A DNA stretch of 64,000 bases, taken from NCBI GenBank assembly GCA_002862305.1, contig PKCS01000044.1:1-64000 (forward strand), read 5' to 3'. This document shows, piece by piece, positions 19,584 to 27,663 of this stretch. The notes under the pieces were generated by a model. The model was not told where the DNA came from. It saw nothing but the letters and a program-made list of their open reading frames with translations, and searched no databases. The stretch comes from Phycisphaerae bacterium (GTDB lineage Bacteria > Planctomycetota > Phycisphaerae > Phycisphaerales > SM1A02). The translations under genes and the position numbers were made by a program. How positions within the stretch are numbered: position 1 is the first letter of the stretch; each line of letters opens with the position of its first letter.

Positions 19584-20333
19584 ATGACTCGCACCGGCTT
19601 CGCCACCGGCCTCGGGTGCCTTGCGGCATTCTCCGGGCTGGGAGCCGCCGACATCCTGGTGGATGTTGGCTGCTTCTCGAACATCAATCCGATCCCGTCG
19701 TGTTCCTACGACGGGGACTTCGAGGACCACGTCTCGACCACGGAGGTCGAGGGCTACACCTCGACCCTCGGCTACACCATGATCGACATCGACCTGGGCG
19801 GGATCCTCGCCTCGGTGGGGGGCGGCCGACTGACCGGCATCTCGATCGTCGACTTCGGGGACAATGCCTACGGCTCCCTCAGTCCGGGAGCGGACATCGA
19901 CTACGTCGGCATCACCGGGCTCGACCCGGGCGTCACGGTCCAGGCCGGGTACGGTGGCACCACCGGGGCGCACGCCGGGGAGACCTCCGACGAGCTCTGG
20001 GCGCGCCTCGACACCCTCGACGCCTTCTACGGCGCGAACCACCTCGACGACGCGGTCTACGTCTCCCTCGGCCAGCACGGGGTGCTCGACCTGAGTTTCA
20101 TCCACGCCGGGGTGCCCGATGACGGGGAGGGATCCGGCGGACCCGGCGGACCCGGCCCGGTGACCAATCCCTGGGGATCGCTCGCCTCCCACGAGGGCCT
20201 GCGACTCCAGCTGGTCGAGGTCGGGACCCATGAACGCTTCTCCGTACACCTCCACGTATCGGAGGTCCCGGCTCCCCCGGGGCTGCTGGTGGCGGCCGGT
20301 GGACTGGGCATGATCCGAAGACGGCGTCATTGA
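19584..20333 (+). CDS. Secreted protein with PEP-CTERM-like C-terminus
   Basis: 249 residues. Signal peptide TRTGFATGLGCLAAFSGLGAADI, an Asp/Gly-rich body, and a C-terminal VPAPPG, a hydrophobic stretch (LLVAAGGLGMI) and RRRRH, the layout of PEP-CTERM sorting signals processed by exosortase. The body has DFGDNAYGS and LSPGADIDYVGI, consistent with a surface or calcium-binding domain, but no family is recognised. AGGAG 8 nt upstream supports the start at 19584. It is followed by a strong hairpin (20401-20430). Confidence 0.65.
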   Translation: MTRTGFATGLGCLAAFSGLGAADILVDVGCFSNINPIPSCSYDGDFEDHVSTTEVEGYTSTLGYTMIDIDLGGILASVGGGRLTGISIVDFGDNAYGSLSPGADIDYVGITGLDPGVTVQAGYGGTTGAHAGETSDELWARLDTLDAFYGANHLDDAVYVSLGQHGVLDLSFIHAGVPDDGEGSGGPGGPGPVTNPWGSLASHEGLRLQLVEVGTHERFSVHLHVSEVPAPPGLLVAAGGLGMIRRRRH

Positions 20334-20400
20334 ACCGATGCGGAGCAGGCGCGTCAGTCACGGGAGTCGCTGACGTCCGCTGGACGGTTCGATGAACGAA

Positions 20401-20430
20401 CACGGGGCCGCGCGAAGGCGCGGCCCCGTG
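20401..20430. terminator. Perfect 13-bp hairpin serving the exoprotein gene and/or tRNA-Gln
   Basis: CACGGGGCCGCGC and GCGCGGCCCCGTG pair perfectly around gaag. It sits 67 bp after the exoprotein stop and 9 bp beyond the 3' end of the oppositely oriented tRNA, so it can act as a bidirectional terminator. Confidence 0.65.
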
Positions 20431-20439
20431 TGTCTTGAC

Positions 20440-20509
20440 TGGGGATCCAAGATTTGAACTTGGACTGACGGAACCAGAAACCGTAGTGCTACCGTTACAC
20501 CAATCCCCA
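20440..20509 (-). tRNA. tRNA-Gln (anticodon CTG)
   Basis: On the minus strand the sequence folds into a full cloverleaf: acceptor TGGGGAT/ATCCCCA, D arm GTG-TAACGGTAG-CAC, anticodon stem ACGGT/TCCGT with loop TTCTGGT (anticodon CTG, reads CAG) and T arm CCAAG-TTCAAAT-CTTGG. Position 31-39 is a T-T mismatch, as is often tolerated at the base of the loop. 70 nt, and the CCA end is not encoded. Confidence 0.92.
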
Positions 20510-20616
20510 AGGATCGATCACGGATTATAGAGTCGCGCGGGTGCCTGACAACCACCCTCCTGGAGGGATGACCCCCTTTCTGGCCGCCCCCGCGAGGGGG
20601 CCGCTGCCACGAGCGG

Positions 20617-21435
20617 TCAGGAAAGCAGTTCGGCGAGGGCCCGTCCCGGATCGGGGCGACCCATGAGGTGTTCCCCGACCAGCACGCTGTGGACCCCGAT
20701 CCCCCGGAGGGCCCGGAGGTCGTCCGGGGTCCTGATCCCGGATTCCGAGACCACGTCACCGGGGCGAACCACTCCGTCCGCCACCGTCGCGAGCAACCGC
20801 CCCGTTCGACCGGGATCCGTCTGCATGCGGGTCAGGTCGCGATTGTTGATCCCCAGCAGGGTCCCTTGTCCCGAATCGATGGTCACCAGCCCGAGGACCC
20901 GCTCGAGGTTCTCGGGGGAATGGACCTCCACCAGCACCGAGAGACCCAGGGATCGCGCGTACTCGTGGCACTCCAGCAGGGACCGGTCGTCCAGGCACTC
21001 CGCGATCAACAGCACCGCGTCCGCACCGGCGACCCGGGCCTCGGCCACCTGGTAGCGGTCGATGATGAAGTCCTTCCTGAGGACCGGCAGCGGGACCGCG
21101 CCCCTGACCAGGGCCAGGTGCTCCAGCCGCCCCCCGAAGTAGGGTTCGTCGGTGAGGCAGGAGATCGCCCTCGCCCCCCCGGCGTGGTACCGTCCTGCGA
21201 TGTCCACGGGATCGAAGTCATCACGGATCAGGCCCGCGGAGGGACTGCGCCGCTTGATCTCCGCGATCACGTTCGCCTTCCGATCGCCCGGGTCCGCGGC
21301 CAGCTCCGTCGCGAACGGCCTGATCGCCGGTGCATCGGGCAGTCGTTCCTCGAGGGCCTCCAGTGGCCGCCTGGCGGCGGCCTCCGCGACCTCTCTTCGC
21401 TTGCTGAGGACTATCTCGTCGAGGATTGACTTCAT
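20617..21435 (-). CDS. trpC: Indole-3-glycerol phosphate synthase
   Basis: 272 residues, normal size for monofunctional TrpC, which closes carboxyphenylamino-deoxyribulose phosphate to indole-3-glycerol phosphate in tryptophan synthesis. Signatures: LDEIVLSKRREV, VIAEIKRRSPSAG (catalytic Lys), ISCLTDEPYFGG, VLRKDFIIDRYQV, LGINNRDL and SESGIRTPDDL. No other trp genes are adjacent, but trpS is 1 kb away on the other strand. The nearest good -10, TATAAC at 21494-21499, lies inside the divergent CPBP gene. Confidence 0.96.
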   Translation of the reverse strand: MKSILDEIVLSKRREVAEAAARRPLEALEERLPDAPAIRPFATELAADPGDRKANVIAEIKRRSPSAGLIRDDFDPVDIAGRYHAGGARAISCLTDEPYFGGRLEHLALVRGAVPLPVLRKDFIIDRYQVAEARVAGADAVLLIAECLDDRSLLECHEYARSLGLSVLVEVHSPENLERVLGLVTIDSGQGTLLGINNRDLTRMQTDPGRTGRLLATVADGVVRPGDVVSESGIRTPDDLRALRGIGVHSVLVGEHLMGRPDPGRALAELLS

Positions 21436-21451
21436 CTCATGGGTCCCGCCC

Positions 21452-22393
21452 GTGGTGGCCGTGATCTCCGTCTGGGTGTTCCCGGTCTCCTTGGTTATAG
21501 CCGGTCAACAGCCGGTGACGCCAGAGGAGATCGTCGGGGAGGTCCCTCCCTCCGATCCCCTGATCACGGAGTCCGAACCGTGGCTGGTGGCGACGAGCTG
21601 CGTCCTGGCCCTGGCGATGTCGATCCTGGTGCTTCGCCGCCGCCTCTGGGTCCTCCCCCCCGGGGTCGGGCCCTCGTGGGCGGCTCGCTTCGAGGTCATG
21701 CTGGGGGCCTGGATCGCGATGCTGCTGAGCACCATGATCGGGGCGTTCATCGCGATCCAGATCTTCCAGCCCTCGACCGAGCTCGGCCTGCAGGGCGTGG
21801 GGATGCTGGGCAGCTACCTCCTCCAGATCGTGATCCTGATGGTGGTGGTGGTCGACCAGTGGCGCAATCGCGGCCGGAGCCCGCGCACCGCGACGCCGGT
21901 CGGGCTTTCCCGCGCCGTTCTCTGGGGCCTGTTCGGCTTCGTGGTCGCCCTCCCGGTCAGCCAGTCGCTCGGGATGCTCGCGGGCCTCCTGCAGTCGTTC
22001 TTCTCCGACGCGGAGACCCCGGTGCTCGCCCACGACACCCTGGTGGCGATCAGCCGGGACCCCTGGGCGGGCTGGTCGGTGACCATAAGCCTCCTGGTGA
22101 TCCTCGTCACTCCCTGCCTGGAGGAATTCGCCTATCGCGGGCTCCTCCAGCAGGGCTTCCGCAAGCTGGGGTCCGGTCGCCTCTCCGCCATCATGCTGAC
22201 CTCCCTGATGTTCGTGTTCATGCACGTTCCGAACCTCGACACCGGGTCGATGGTCGAGCCCCTGGTGGCGCTCCTGAGCCTGTCGTTGATCCTCGGCTGG
22301 CTGTACGAGCGGACCGGAAGACTCCTGACCCCGATCCTGGTCCACGCCCTGTTCAATGCGAGCAATCTACTTTTGATGAGCCTCACTCTGTGA
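21452..22393 (+). CDS. CPBP family intramembrane metalloprotease
   Basis: About 313 residues with roughly seven transmembrane segments. The three motifs are intact: TPCLEEFAYRGLLQQGF (EExxxR), MLTSLMFVFMHVP (FxxxH) and LVHALFNASN (HxxxN), as in Abi/CAAX-protease-type enzymes that cleave substrates within the membrane. Long hydrophobic segments include VVAVISVWVFPVSLVIA and LLQIVILMVVVV. No ATG start exists in frame; GTG 21452 (or 21455/21461) is chosen, leaving only 16 bp to the trpC start. An earlier start inside trpC is not excluded. Substrate unknown. Confidence 0.8.
   Translation: MVAVISVWVFPVSLVIAGQQPVTPEEIVGEVPPSDPLITESEPWLVATSCVLALAMSILVLRRRLWVLPPGVGPSWAARFEVMLGAWIAMLLSTMIGAFIAIQIFQPSTELGLQGVGMLGSYLLQIVILMVVVVDQWRNRGRSPRTATPVGLSRAVLWGLFGFVVALPVSQSLGMLAGLLQSFFSDAETPVLAHDTLVAISRDPWAGWSVTISLLVILVTPCLEEFAYRGLLQQGFRKLGSGRLSAIMLTSLMFVFMHVPNLDTGSMVEPLVALLSLSLILGWLYERTGRLLTPILVHALFNASNLLLMSLTL
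21494..21499 (-). promoter_or_regulatory. Possible -10 element for trpC inside the divergent CPBP gene
   Basis: TATAAC in otherwise GC-rich sequence, giving a leader of about 50 nt before the trpC ATG. No leader peptide with Trp codons is visible. Confidence 0.3.
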
Positions 22394-22406
22394 ACCGGTC
22401 ACCTGC

Positions 22407-22412
22407 TACATT
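22407..22412 (+). promoter_or_regulatory. Putative -10 element of leaderless trpS mRNA
   Basis: TACATT, six bases, ATG at 22419. No Shine-Dalgarno. Confidence 0.55.
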
Positions 22413-22418
22413 CCGTCC

Positions 22419-23489
22419 ATGACTTCCGATCGAACATCGAGACCGAGGATCCTGACCGGCGACACCCCCACCGGGAAGCTCCACCTCGGGCACTGGGTCG
22501 GCTCCGTGCGACGTCGCGTGGAGCTGCAGGACTCCCACGACTGCTACTTCATCCTCGCCAACATGCATGCGTTCACCACCCGGGTGGACCAGCCCGGGGA
22601 GATCCGGTCCGACACCCTGGAGATCGTTCGAGACCTGCTGTGCATGGGCATCGACCCCGAGCGAGCCTCGATCTTCCTGCAGAGCGAGGTGCCCGCCATC
22701 GCGGAGCTCACCTTCCTGTTCTCGATGCTGCTGCCCTTCAACCGGGTGATGCGGAACCCCACCCTGAAGGACGAGATCAAGGTCAAGGGCCTCGGCGAGA
22801 ACTACCCGTTCGGGTTCCCGCTCTACGCGGTCGGCCAGACCGCGGACATCCTCGCCTTCCGCCCGGTCGCGGTGCCGGTGGGGGAGGACCAGGTGCCCCA
22901 CCTGGAGCTGACCCGAGAGGTCGCTCGTCGCTTCAACCAGAAGTACTGCGGGGTCGGCGACAAGGTCGAGGACGCGGACCACGTCGAGGAGGGGGGGGTG
23001 TTCCCGGTCCCCGTCGCCGACGTGGGCAAGGTCGGGCGACTGGTCGGCATCGACGGGGCCAACAAGATGTCCAAGTCGCTCAACAACGCGATCTTCATCA
23101 GCGACTCGGCCAAGCAGGTGCAGAAGAAGATCAACAAGATCTTCACCGGTCGCCAGAGCCCCACGGAACCCGGCGACCCGGACAACGTGCTCATGCAGTA
23201 CTGCGAGATCTTCATCCCCGACGAGGAGCGGGTGGCGGAGCTCAGGCGCCGCTACGCCGCGGGCGACGACATCGGGGACGGCCACATCAAGCAGGAGCTC
23301 GGCGCGGCGGTGAACGAGCTCCTGGAACCGATGCGCGAGCGTCGCGCCCGCTTCGAGAACGACTCCGACGTCATCGACGTGCTCAAGCGCGGGACGGTCG
23401 AGGCCAATCGAGCCACCGAGGAGACCCTCGCGATGGCCAAGCAGGCGGCGGGACTCGGGTTCTTCCCCCGGACGCTCCGCCTCGATTGA
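22419..23489 (+). CDS. trpS: Tryptophanyl-tRNA synthetase
   Basis: 356 residues, a class Ic synthetase charging tRNA-Trp. The HIGH equivalent is HLGH (22-25, in TGKLHLGHWVGS) and the KMSKS loop is at 216-220 (GANKMSKSLNNAI). GFPLYAVGQTADILAF and the GEDQVPHLELTREVARRFN region line the active site. TGA stops just before a large convergent hairpin. Leaderless-type start (TACATT-N6-ATG). Confidence 0.97.
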   Translation: MTSDRTSRPRILTGDTPTGKLHLGHWVGSVRRRVELQDSHDCYFILANMHAFTTRVDQPGEIRSDTLEIVRDLLCMGIDPERASIFLQSEVPAIAELTFLFSMLLPFNRVMRNPTLKDEIKVKGLGENYPFGFPLYAVGQTADILAFRPVAVPVGEDQVPHLELTREVARRFNQKYCGVGDKVEDADHVEEGGVFPVPVADVGKVGRLVGIDGANKMSKSLNNAIFISDSAKQVQKKINKIFTGRQSPTEPGDPDNVLMQYCEIFIPDEERVAELRRRYAAGDDIGDGHIKQELGAAVNELLEPMRERRARFENDSDVIDVLKRGTVEANRATEETLAMAKQAAGLGFFPRTLRLD

Positions 23490-23502
23490 GCCCGATGAAC
23501 GA

Positions 23503-23544
23503 CCACGCCACCCGAGCGACCCGAGGGTGGCCCTGGTGGCGTGG
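23503..23544. terminator. Bidirectional terminator between trpS and flgH
   Basis: CCACGCCACC and GGTGGCGTGG form a perfect 10-bp outer stem with further pairing inside the 22-nt loop, lying between the convergent trpS and flgH stops. Confidence 0.6.
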
Positions 23545-23561
23545 TTGCCCCATCGAGTGTC

Positions 23562-24377
23562 TCAGAAGTTGAAGACGAAGTCCGCCAGCTGGGAGAAGAA
23601 TCCCTTGTTCGCGGCCTCCTTGACGAAGCCCGAGTTCTGGATGTTGAGGTCCAGGTCGTAGAGCCTCCAGTGGAGCAGGGTGTCATCGGGGGCGATGTGC
23701 CGCGGATCGCAGATGCCGGTGATCGTCTTGACCGTCATCTCGTTGTCGGTCTTGGTGGTGTGCCTCGACTGGAGGACGAGGTTCCCGTTCGGAAGCACCT
23801 CGATGACGGTGGCGGTGGTCCGGAACGTGATCTCCTCGGTGCTCCCGTAGTCGCCCTCGCCCTCGAAGTCCTTCGCCCCCGCGGCCTCGATCTTCGGGAG
23901 GTTGTCGCCACTGTTCTGGGTGAAGAGGGTCCCGGCGTTGAAGAAGTCCGTCCAGGCCGCCACCTCCACCGCGAGGTCGGTGTCGGTCTCGGTCTCGAGT
24001 TCCTGGGAGCGCTCGACCCTCGCGGCCTCGATGACCACGATGGTGATCTGGTCGTGCTCGTTCCAGGTCTTCAGCGGCATCGGCGAGAACAGGCCCTTGA
24101 AGTCCTTCCCCATCCCCGTCACCGCGCGGGTCCGCGCAGCCCGTCCCGGTTCCGGCTGACCCACCTGGAAGGTCCTCGACGAGGTCGTCTCCTCCTGGTC
24201 GGCACGCTGCTCCGATTCCCGGGCGGCCCTGCTCAGGGAGATGTCGCGTTCCGTGAACGCCTTTCTGGTCGGACTCTCGCGCTCGGTGGTCGCGGACTGC
24301 TGCCCGGCCGCGGAGGCGCCCGCCAGCAGGCCGGCCGCGATGCCGGAGAGGGTGAGCAGGATTCGTCGTTTCGTCAT
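23562..24377 (-). CDS. flgH: Flagellar L-ring protein FlgH
   Basis: 271 residues. The outer-membrane L-ring component of the basal body. LKTWNEHDQITIVVIEAARV, FRTTATVIEVLPNGNLVLQSRHT (the highly conserved 'vLpNGNLvv.G' motif) and ITGICDPRHIAPDDT identify FlgH. The signal peptide (LLTLSGIAAGLLAGASAAGQQ) has no Cys, so the usual lipoprotein anchor of FlgH is missing. Last gene of the operon; flgI (P-ring) does not follow. Confidence 0.9.
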   Translation of the reverse strand: MTKRRILLTLSGIAAGLLAGASAAGQQSATTERESPTRKAFTERDISLSRAARESEQRADQEETTSSRTFQVGQPEPGRAARTRAVTGMGKDFKGLFSPMPLKTWNEHDQITIVVIEAARVERSQELETETDTDLAVEVAAWTDFFNAGTLFTQNSGDNLPKIEAAGAKDFEGEGDYGSTEEITFRTTATVIEVLPNGNLVLQSRHTTKTDNEMTVKTITGICDPRHIAPDDTLLHWRLYDLDLNIQNSGFVKEAANKGFFSQLADFVFNF

Positions 24378-24393
24378 CGTGATTCGCTCCTTG

Positions 24394-25485
24394 TCAGTTG
24401 ATGATCTCGGCGGTGGTGGAGTCGAGGATCACCACCCGTATCGGTCGGGCGTCGCGGGATCGTGCCCCGGGGATGTCCGGGCGGACCTCGATGACCTCCC
24501 CGACGTGCCCCTCCTCGAGGCTTATGCATTCCAGGGCCAGGTTGAACCCCGAGCTTGGCGAGTGGACCCGGATCGGTTCGTTGCGCCGGATCGCGGGCAC
24601 GAAGTCGTCGGCTTCCAGGGGGGCCCCCGCCTTGACGCGCCGGGCGAGCTCGCCGCCCAGGATGGTGTCGAGGATCGAGCGATCGTCCCCGTTTCCGGAG
24701 AGCCTGACCCACTCGGTGCGGCTCTCGATGTCCGACGGCTCGACCCGGGTGCCCCGTTCGAGCGCCTCGCTCGCCCGGACCACCAGTCGCTCGACCTCCA
24801 GGCAGGCCTCGACCTCGATGACCCCTTCATCCTCCATCAGCACGCTGAACCGTCCGGTGCCGTTCCGGAACGCCCCCTGCTGGACCACCCTGGGCCGCAG
24901 GTCCGTCTCGTCCAGCAGGCTCGTGCGCGCGGTCTGAAGGTGGATCCGCACCGCCCGGTTCGACCCTCGCCAGAGTTCCGCCATCCGCATCGCGATCAGG
25001 CCTCGGGGCGAGTCCTCCTCGACGATCTCCCGGGGATCGATGGTCAGGACCGGAAGCGTGGTGGTCGCCACCGGAGCTCGGTCGGAACCCTTCGTTCCCG
25101 ACCCCGTCTCCGCACCGCCGAGTTCAAGGGGCATGCACGCCTCGGGTTCGGTGCCGCCGTGCAGGCGCCGTGAGTGAGGACGAACGATCGACGTCCCGCC
25201 GTTGAGTTCGAGCCTCGCCCAGTTCGCGCCGGCCCGATCCATTGCCCGGGTGACCTCCTCCAGCGTCACCTCCGCCGGACGGGTGGGATCGACCATGCGG
25301 TCCACCACCACCGAGGCGAACCTGCCCGCGTACTCCCCCTCGATGGTCGCGATGTCCCCGAGGGTGATCCGCTCATCGGCGTGCTTCATCCGGGTGCTGC
25401 GCTTGAGCTGTATCGAGTCCCCTGCGAGGTGGGCCGCGGGAATCAGGATCGAGAGGGTGGCGAGGAATGTCCTGGTGTTCATCAT
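24394..25485 (-). CDS. flgA: Flagellar P-ring assembly chaperone FlgA
   Basis: 363 residues, longer than the usual 220-250. Signal peptide at the N-terminus (MNTRTFLATLSILIPAAHLAG). The C-terminal part from about 230 is the SAF-like FlgA domain: VVRASEALERGTRVEPSDIE, LGGELARRVKAGAPLEADDFV and SPSSGFNLALECISLEEGHVGEVIEVR. The N-terminal extension carries a second domain with ITLGDIATIEGEYA. The operon position between flgG and flgH supports the call. Start at 25485, or the second Met at 25482. Confidence 0.88.
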   Translation of the reverse strand: MMNTRTFLATLSILIPAAHLAGDSIQLKRSTRMKHADERITLGDIATIEGEYAGRFASVVVDRMVDPTRPAEVTLEEVTRAMDRAGANWARLELNGGTSIVRPHSRRLHGGTEPEACMPLELGGAETGSGTKGSDRAPVATTTLPVLTIDPREIVEEDSPRGLIAMRMAELWRGSNRAVRIHLQTARTSLLDETDLRPRVVQQGAFRNGTGRFSVLMEDEGVIEVEACLEVERLVVRASEALERGTRVEPSDIESRTEWVRLSGNGDDRSILDTILGGELARRVKAGAPLEADDFVPAIRRNEPIRVHSPSSGFNLALECISLEEGHVGEVIEVRPDIPGARSRDARPIRVVILDSTTAEIIN

Positions 25486-25530
25486 GTCGTTCCGTTCGGG
25501 ATGATTGGTCGGAGGTCTGTCGGATCAGGA

Positions 25531-26337
25531 TCAGAAGCGACGCAGGTTCACGATCTCCTGCAGCGTCTCGTTCGCGGCCTGGATGACCTGGGAGTTCATC
25601 TCGAACGCCCGCTGGGTCTTGATCAACGAGACCAGCTCGGTGACGGGTTCCGCGTTGGACGACTCCAGGAAGAACTGCTTGATCGCCCCGTACCCATCGA
25701 CGTTGGCCTCGGCCACCTCGGCCTCGCCCGATGCGTAGGTCGGGACGTAGATGTTCCCGCCGATCGCCTGGAGCCCCGCGGGGTTGATGAACCGGGCAAG
25801 GGTGATCTGGCCGGCGTTCACGATGCCCGCACCCTCCTGGTACTGGACGTTCCCGAACTCGTCCACGGTCAGGTTGATCGCATCGGAGGGGATCGTGATC
25901 GAGGGCTCGAGCAGGTAGCCGTTGCTCGAGGCCATGATGACCTGGCCGTTCTGGTTGCGGGTGAAGTCCCCGGCCCGGGTGTAGCCGTACCCGTCCATCG
26001 AGGTGCCCGGGGGCAGCTCCACCTGGAACCAGCCGTCACCCATGATCGCGAGGTCGAACGGGTCCTGGGTCGGTTCGAGCGATCCCTGTCCCACGTTCAG
26101 GCTGGTCCCGCTCAGCTGCACGCCGAGTCCCACCTGCAGGCCGGTGGGGTTGGGGGTCCCGTACTCCTCCTCGATCCCGGGTTGGGCCTGGTCGAGGTAG
26201 AAGAGGTCCTCGAAGTTCGCCCGACTGGACCTGAACCCGGTGGTGTTCACGTTCGCGAGGTTGTTCGCGATGACGTCGAGGTTCGTGCTGAGGGCATTGA
26301 GCCCCGTGGAGGCGGTGTTGAGGGAGATTGTGGACAT
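25531..26337 (-). CDS. flgG: Flagellar distal rod protein FlgG
   Basis: 268 residues, usual length. N-terminal ALSTNLDVIANNLANVNTTGF followed by RANFEDLFY is the FlgG rod signature; the central FDLAIMGDGWFQVELP and the C-terminal ELVSLIKTQRAFEMNSQVIQ complete the rod/hook family. It self-assembles into the distal rod crossing the periplasm. Coupled in a minus-strand operon after flgF. Confidence 0.95.
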   Translation of the reverse strand: MSTISLNTASTGLNALSTNLDVIANNLANVNTTGFRSSRANFEDLFYLDQAQPGIEEEYGTPNPTGLQVGLGVQLSGTSLNVGQGSLEPTQDPFDLAIMGDGWFQVELPPGTSMDGYGYTRAGDFTRNQNGQVIMASSNGYLLEPSITIPSDAINLTVDEFGNVQYQEGAGIVNAGQITLARFINPAGLQAIGGNIYVPTYASGEAEVAEANVDGYGAIKQFFLESSNAEPVTELVSLIKTQRAFEMNSQVIQAANETLQEIVNLRRF

Positions 26338-26376
26338 GTTCCACGGCTCCTGTCGGTTCGGGTTGGGCGTGGGGTG

Positions 26377-27150
26377 TCAGACCACGCGTGCGAGTGCCGT
26401 GACGGCCTGGCCGATCATGGCGTCCTGGTACTGGATCATTCGTGAGTTCATCTCGATCTGCCGGGTGAGCTTGATCAGCTCGACCATGCCCGAGATCGGG
26501 TCCGAGGCGCTCTCCTCCAGCGCCCCTCCGACCACCTCGGTCCCGGTGGCGGGGGTCGGTTCGCTGCGGGTCTCGAGCAGGTTCTGTCCCCGGGACCGCA
26601 GCGAGTCGGATGGCGCGTCCACCAGCGCGATCCGTGCGAAGGGGGTGAAGGGCTGGTCGCCGTCGATCAGCTCGCCCCGAGGTCCGAACCCCTGGAAGCG
26701 GAGCTGCTCCTCATCCCCGAGGACGATCCGCCGTGCCTGCTCGTCGAGCACCGCTCGTCCACTGGCCTGGTGCCGGAGCACCCCCGCGGGATCGAAGTTC
26801 AGTCCCCCGTCGCGGGTCAGCAGGCTGGCGTCCGGCGAGTCGCCTTCCAGCTTCAGGAACCCCCGGCCCTTGAGGGCGAGGTCGGTGCGAAGCCCGGTCC
26901 GCTCGATCGAGCCCTGTCGGAGGTCCAGCCCGCTGTAGGCGATCTCCGTCCCGCCCCCGAGCTGGGCGAGCAGCTGCCTGCTGTTGGTCAGGGTGTCCAG
27001 TCGCTGGGGTTCCCGCGCCCGTTCGCCGAGCACCACCGAGGAGGGCTTGAACCCCGTGGTGTTCGCGTTGGCGAGGTTGTTCGCCAGCACGTTCATCCGA
27101 TGCTGGGAGCTGCTGATGCCGTTCGCGCTGAGGTAGAGTCCGTAGTTCAT
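26377..27150 (-). CDS. flgF: Flagellar hook-basal body protein, FlgF-type proximal rod protein
   Basis: 257 residues. HRMNVLANNLANANTTGFKPS at the N-terminus, DLALKGRGFLKLEGD in the middle and MVELIKLTRQIEMNSRMIQ at the C-terminus are hallmarks of the rod/hook family; position immediately upstream of flgG points to FlgF. Its ATG overlaps the stop of a 65-aa ORF by 4 bp (ATGA), indicating translational coupling. Confidence 0.88.
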   Translation of the reverse strand: MNYGLYLSANGISSSQHRMNVLANNLANANTTGFKPSSVVLGERAREPQRLDTLTNSRQLLAQLGGGTEIAYSGLDLRQGSIERTGLRTDLALKGRGFLKLEGDSPDASLLTRDGGLNFDPAGVLRHQASGRAVLDEQARRIVLGDEEQLRFQGFGPRGELIDGDQPFTPFARIALVDAPSDSLRSRGQNLLETRSEPTPATGTEVVGGALEESASDPISGMVELIKLTRQIEMNSRMIQYQDAMIGQAVTALARVV

Positions 27151-27344
27151 GGTCGATCACCGCTCGTTTCGAGGCGTTGGATCCTGGCCAGGTGAAGGGC
27201 CGTGGCCCGGGCCGCCAATCGGTCGATCTCCGCCGTGATCCGACGGTCGCCGAGGAGGTCTCCGGTCGTCTGCTGGGTCCGGTCCGAGCCTCGTTCACGC
27301 CTCCAGGCGTCTCGAAGCTTCCGGCGTAACGAATTGGTCCGCAT
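27147..27344 (-). CDS. Small basic protein heading the flagellar operon
   Basis: 65 residues (MRTNSLRRKLRDAWRRERG...), strongly basic at the N-terminus with a predicted amphipathic helix in the C-terminal half (ITAEIDRLAARATALHLARIQRLE). An AAGGAG 7 nt before the ATG and an ATGA overlap with flgF argue that it is translated. I recognise no family; a regulatory or coupling role for flagellar expression is only a guess from position. Confidence 0.6.
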   Translation of the reverse strand: MRTNSLRRKLRDAWRRERGSDRTQQTTGDLLGDRRITAEIDRLAARATALHLARIQRLETSGDRP

Positions 27345-27663
27345 GTGGGCACTCCTTGCCGTTCGCGGCGCCTCTCGCCGAGGTGCTTGCACGAGGACGT
27401 GCAACTCCCATGCCCGGCTCCCACCCCCGTTCCCGCGTGCTGAGGGCATCCCCCTTGCCGGTGCGCGCGGAAAGCGCGCGCGCAGAAACTGCCGATCCAG
27501 CCCGGGTCCCGATCCTGCACGGCGCGGGCCTCGTGCGCCGATGAAGGGGGTTCCTCCCTAGGGTTCGAGGGCAGCAGTGATTACGACCCGTCCCGGTTCC
27601 CGCGACCGGGGGGAAGCCCGCCCACCCGGACCGAGGACCCGTCCCACGAAGGATCCGACCCCC
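27345..27663. other. Intergenic region between flagellar operon and xerD
   Basis: 319 bp carrying the divergent promoters. It holds an 18-bp inverted repeat at 27387-27404 about 43 bp upstream of the small flagellar ORF and several GC-rich palindromes (e.g. around 27465-27482). I find no convincing sigma-54 or sigma-28 promoter and no further gene. Confidence 0.4.
27387..27404. promoter_or_regulatory. Inverted repeat upstream of flagellar operon
   Basis: TTGCACG-agga-CGTGCAA: two perfect 7-bp arms with a 4-bp spacer, centred about 50 bp upstream of the first flagellar ORF. Candidate operator. Confidence 0.35.
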
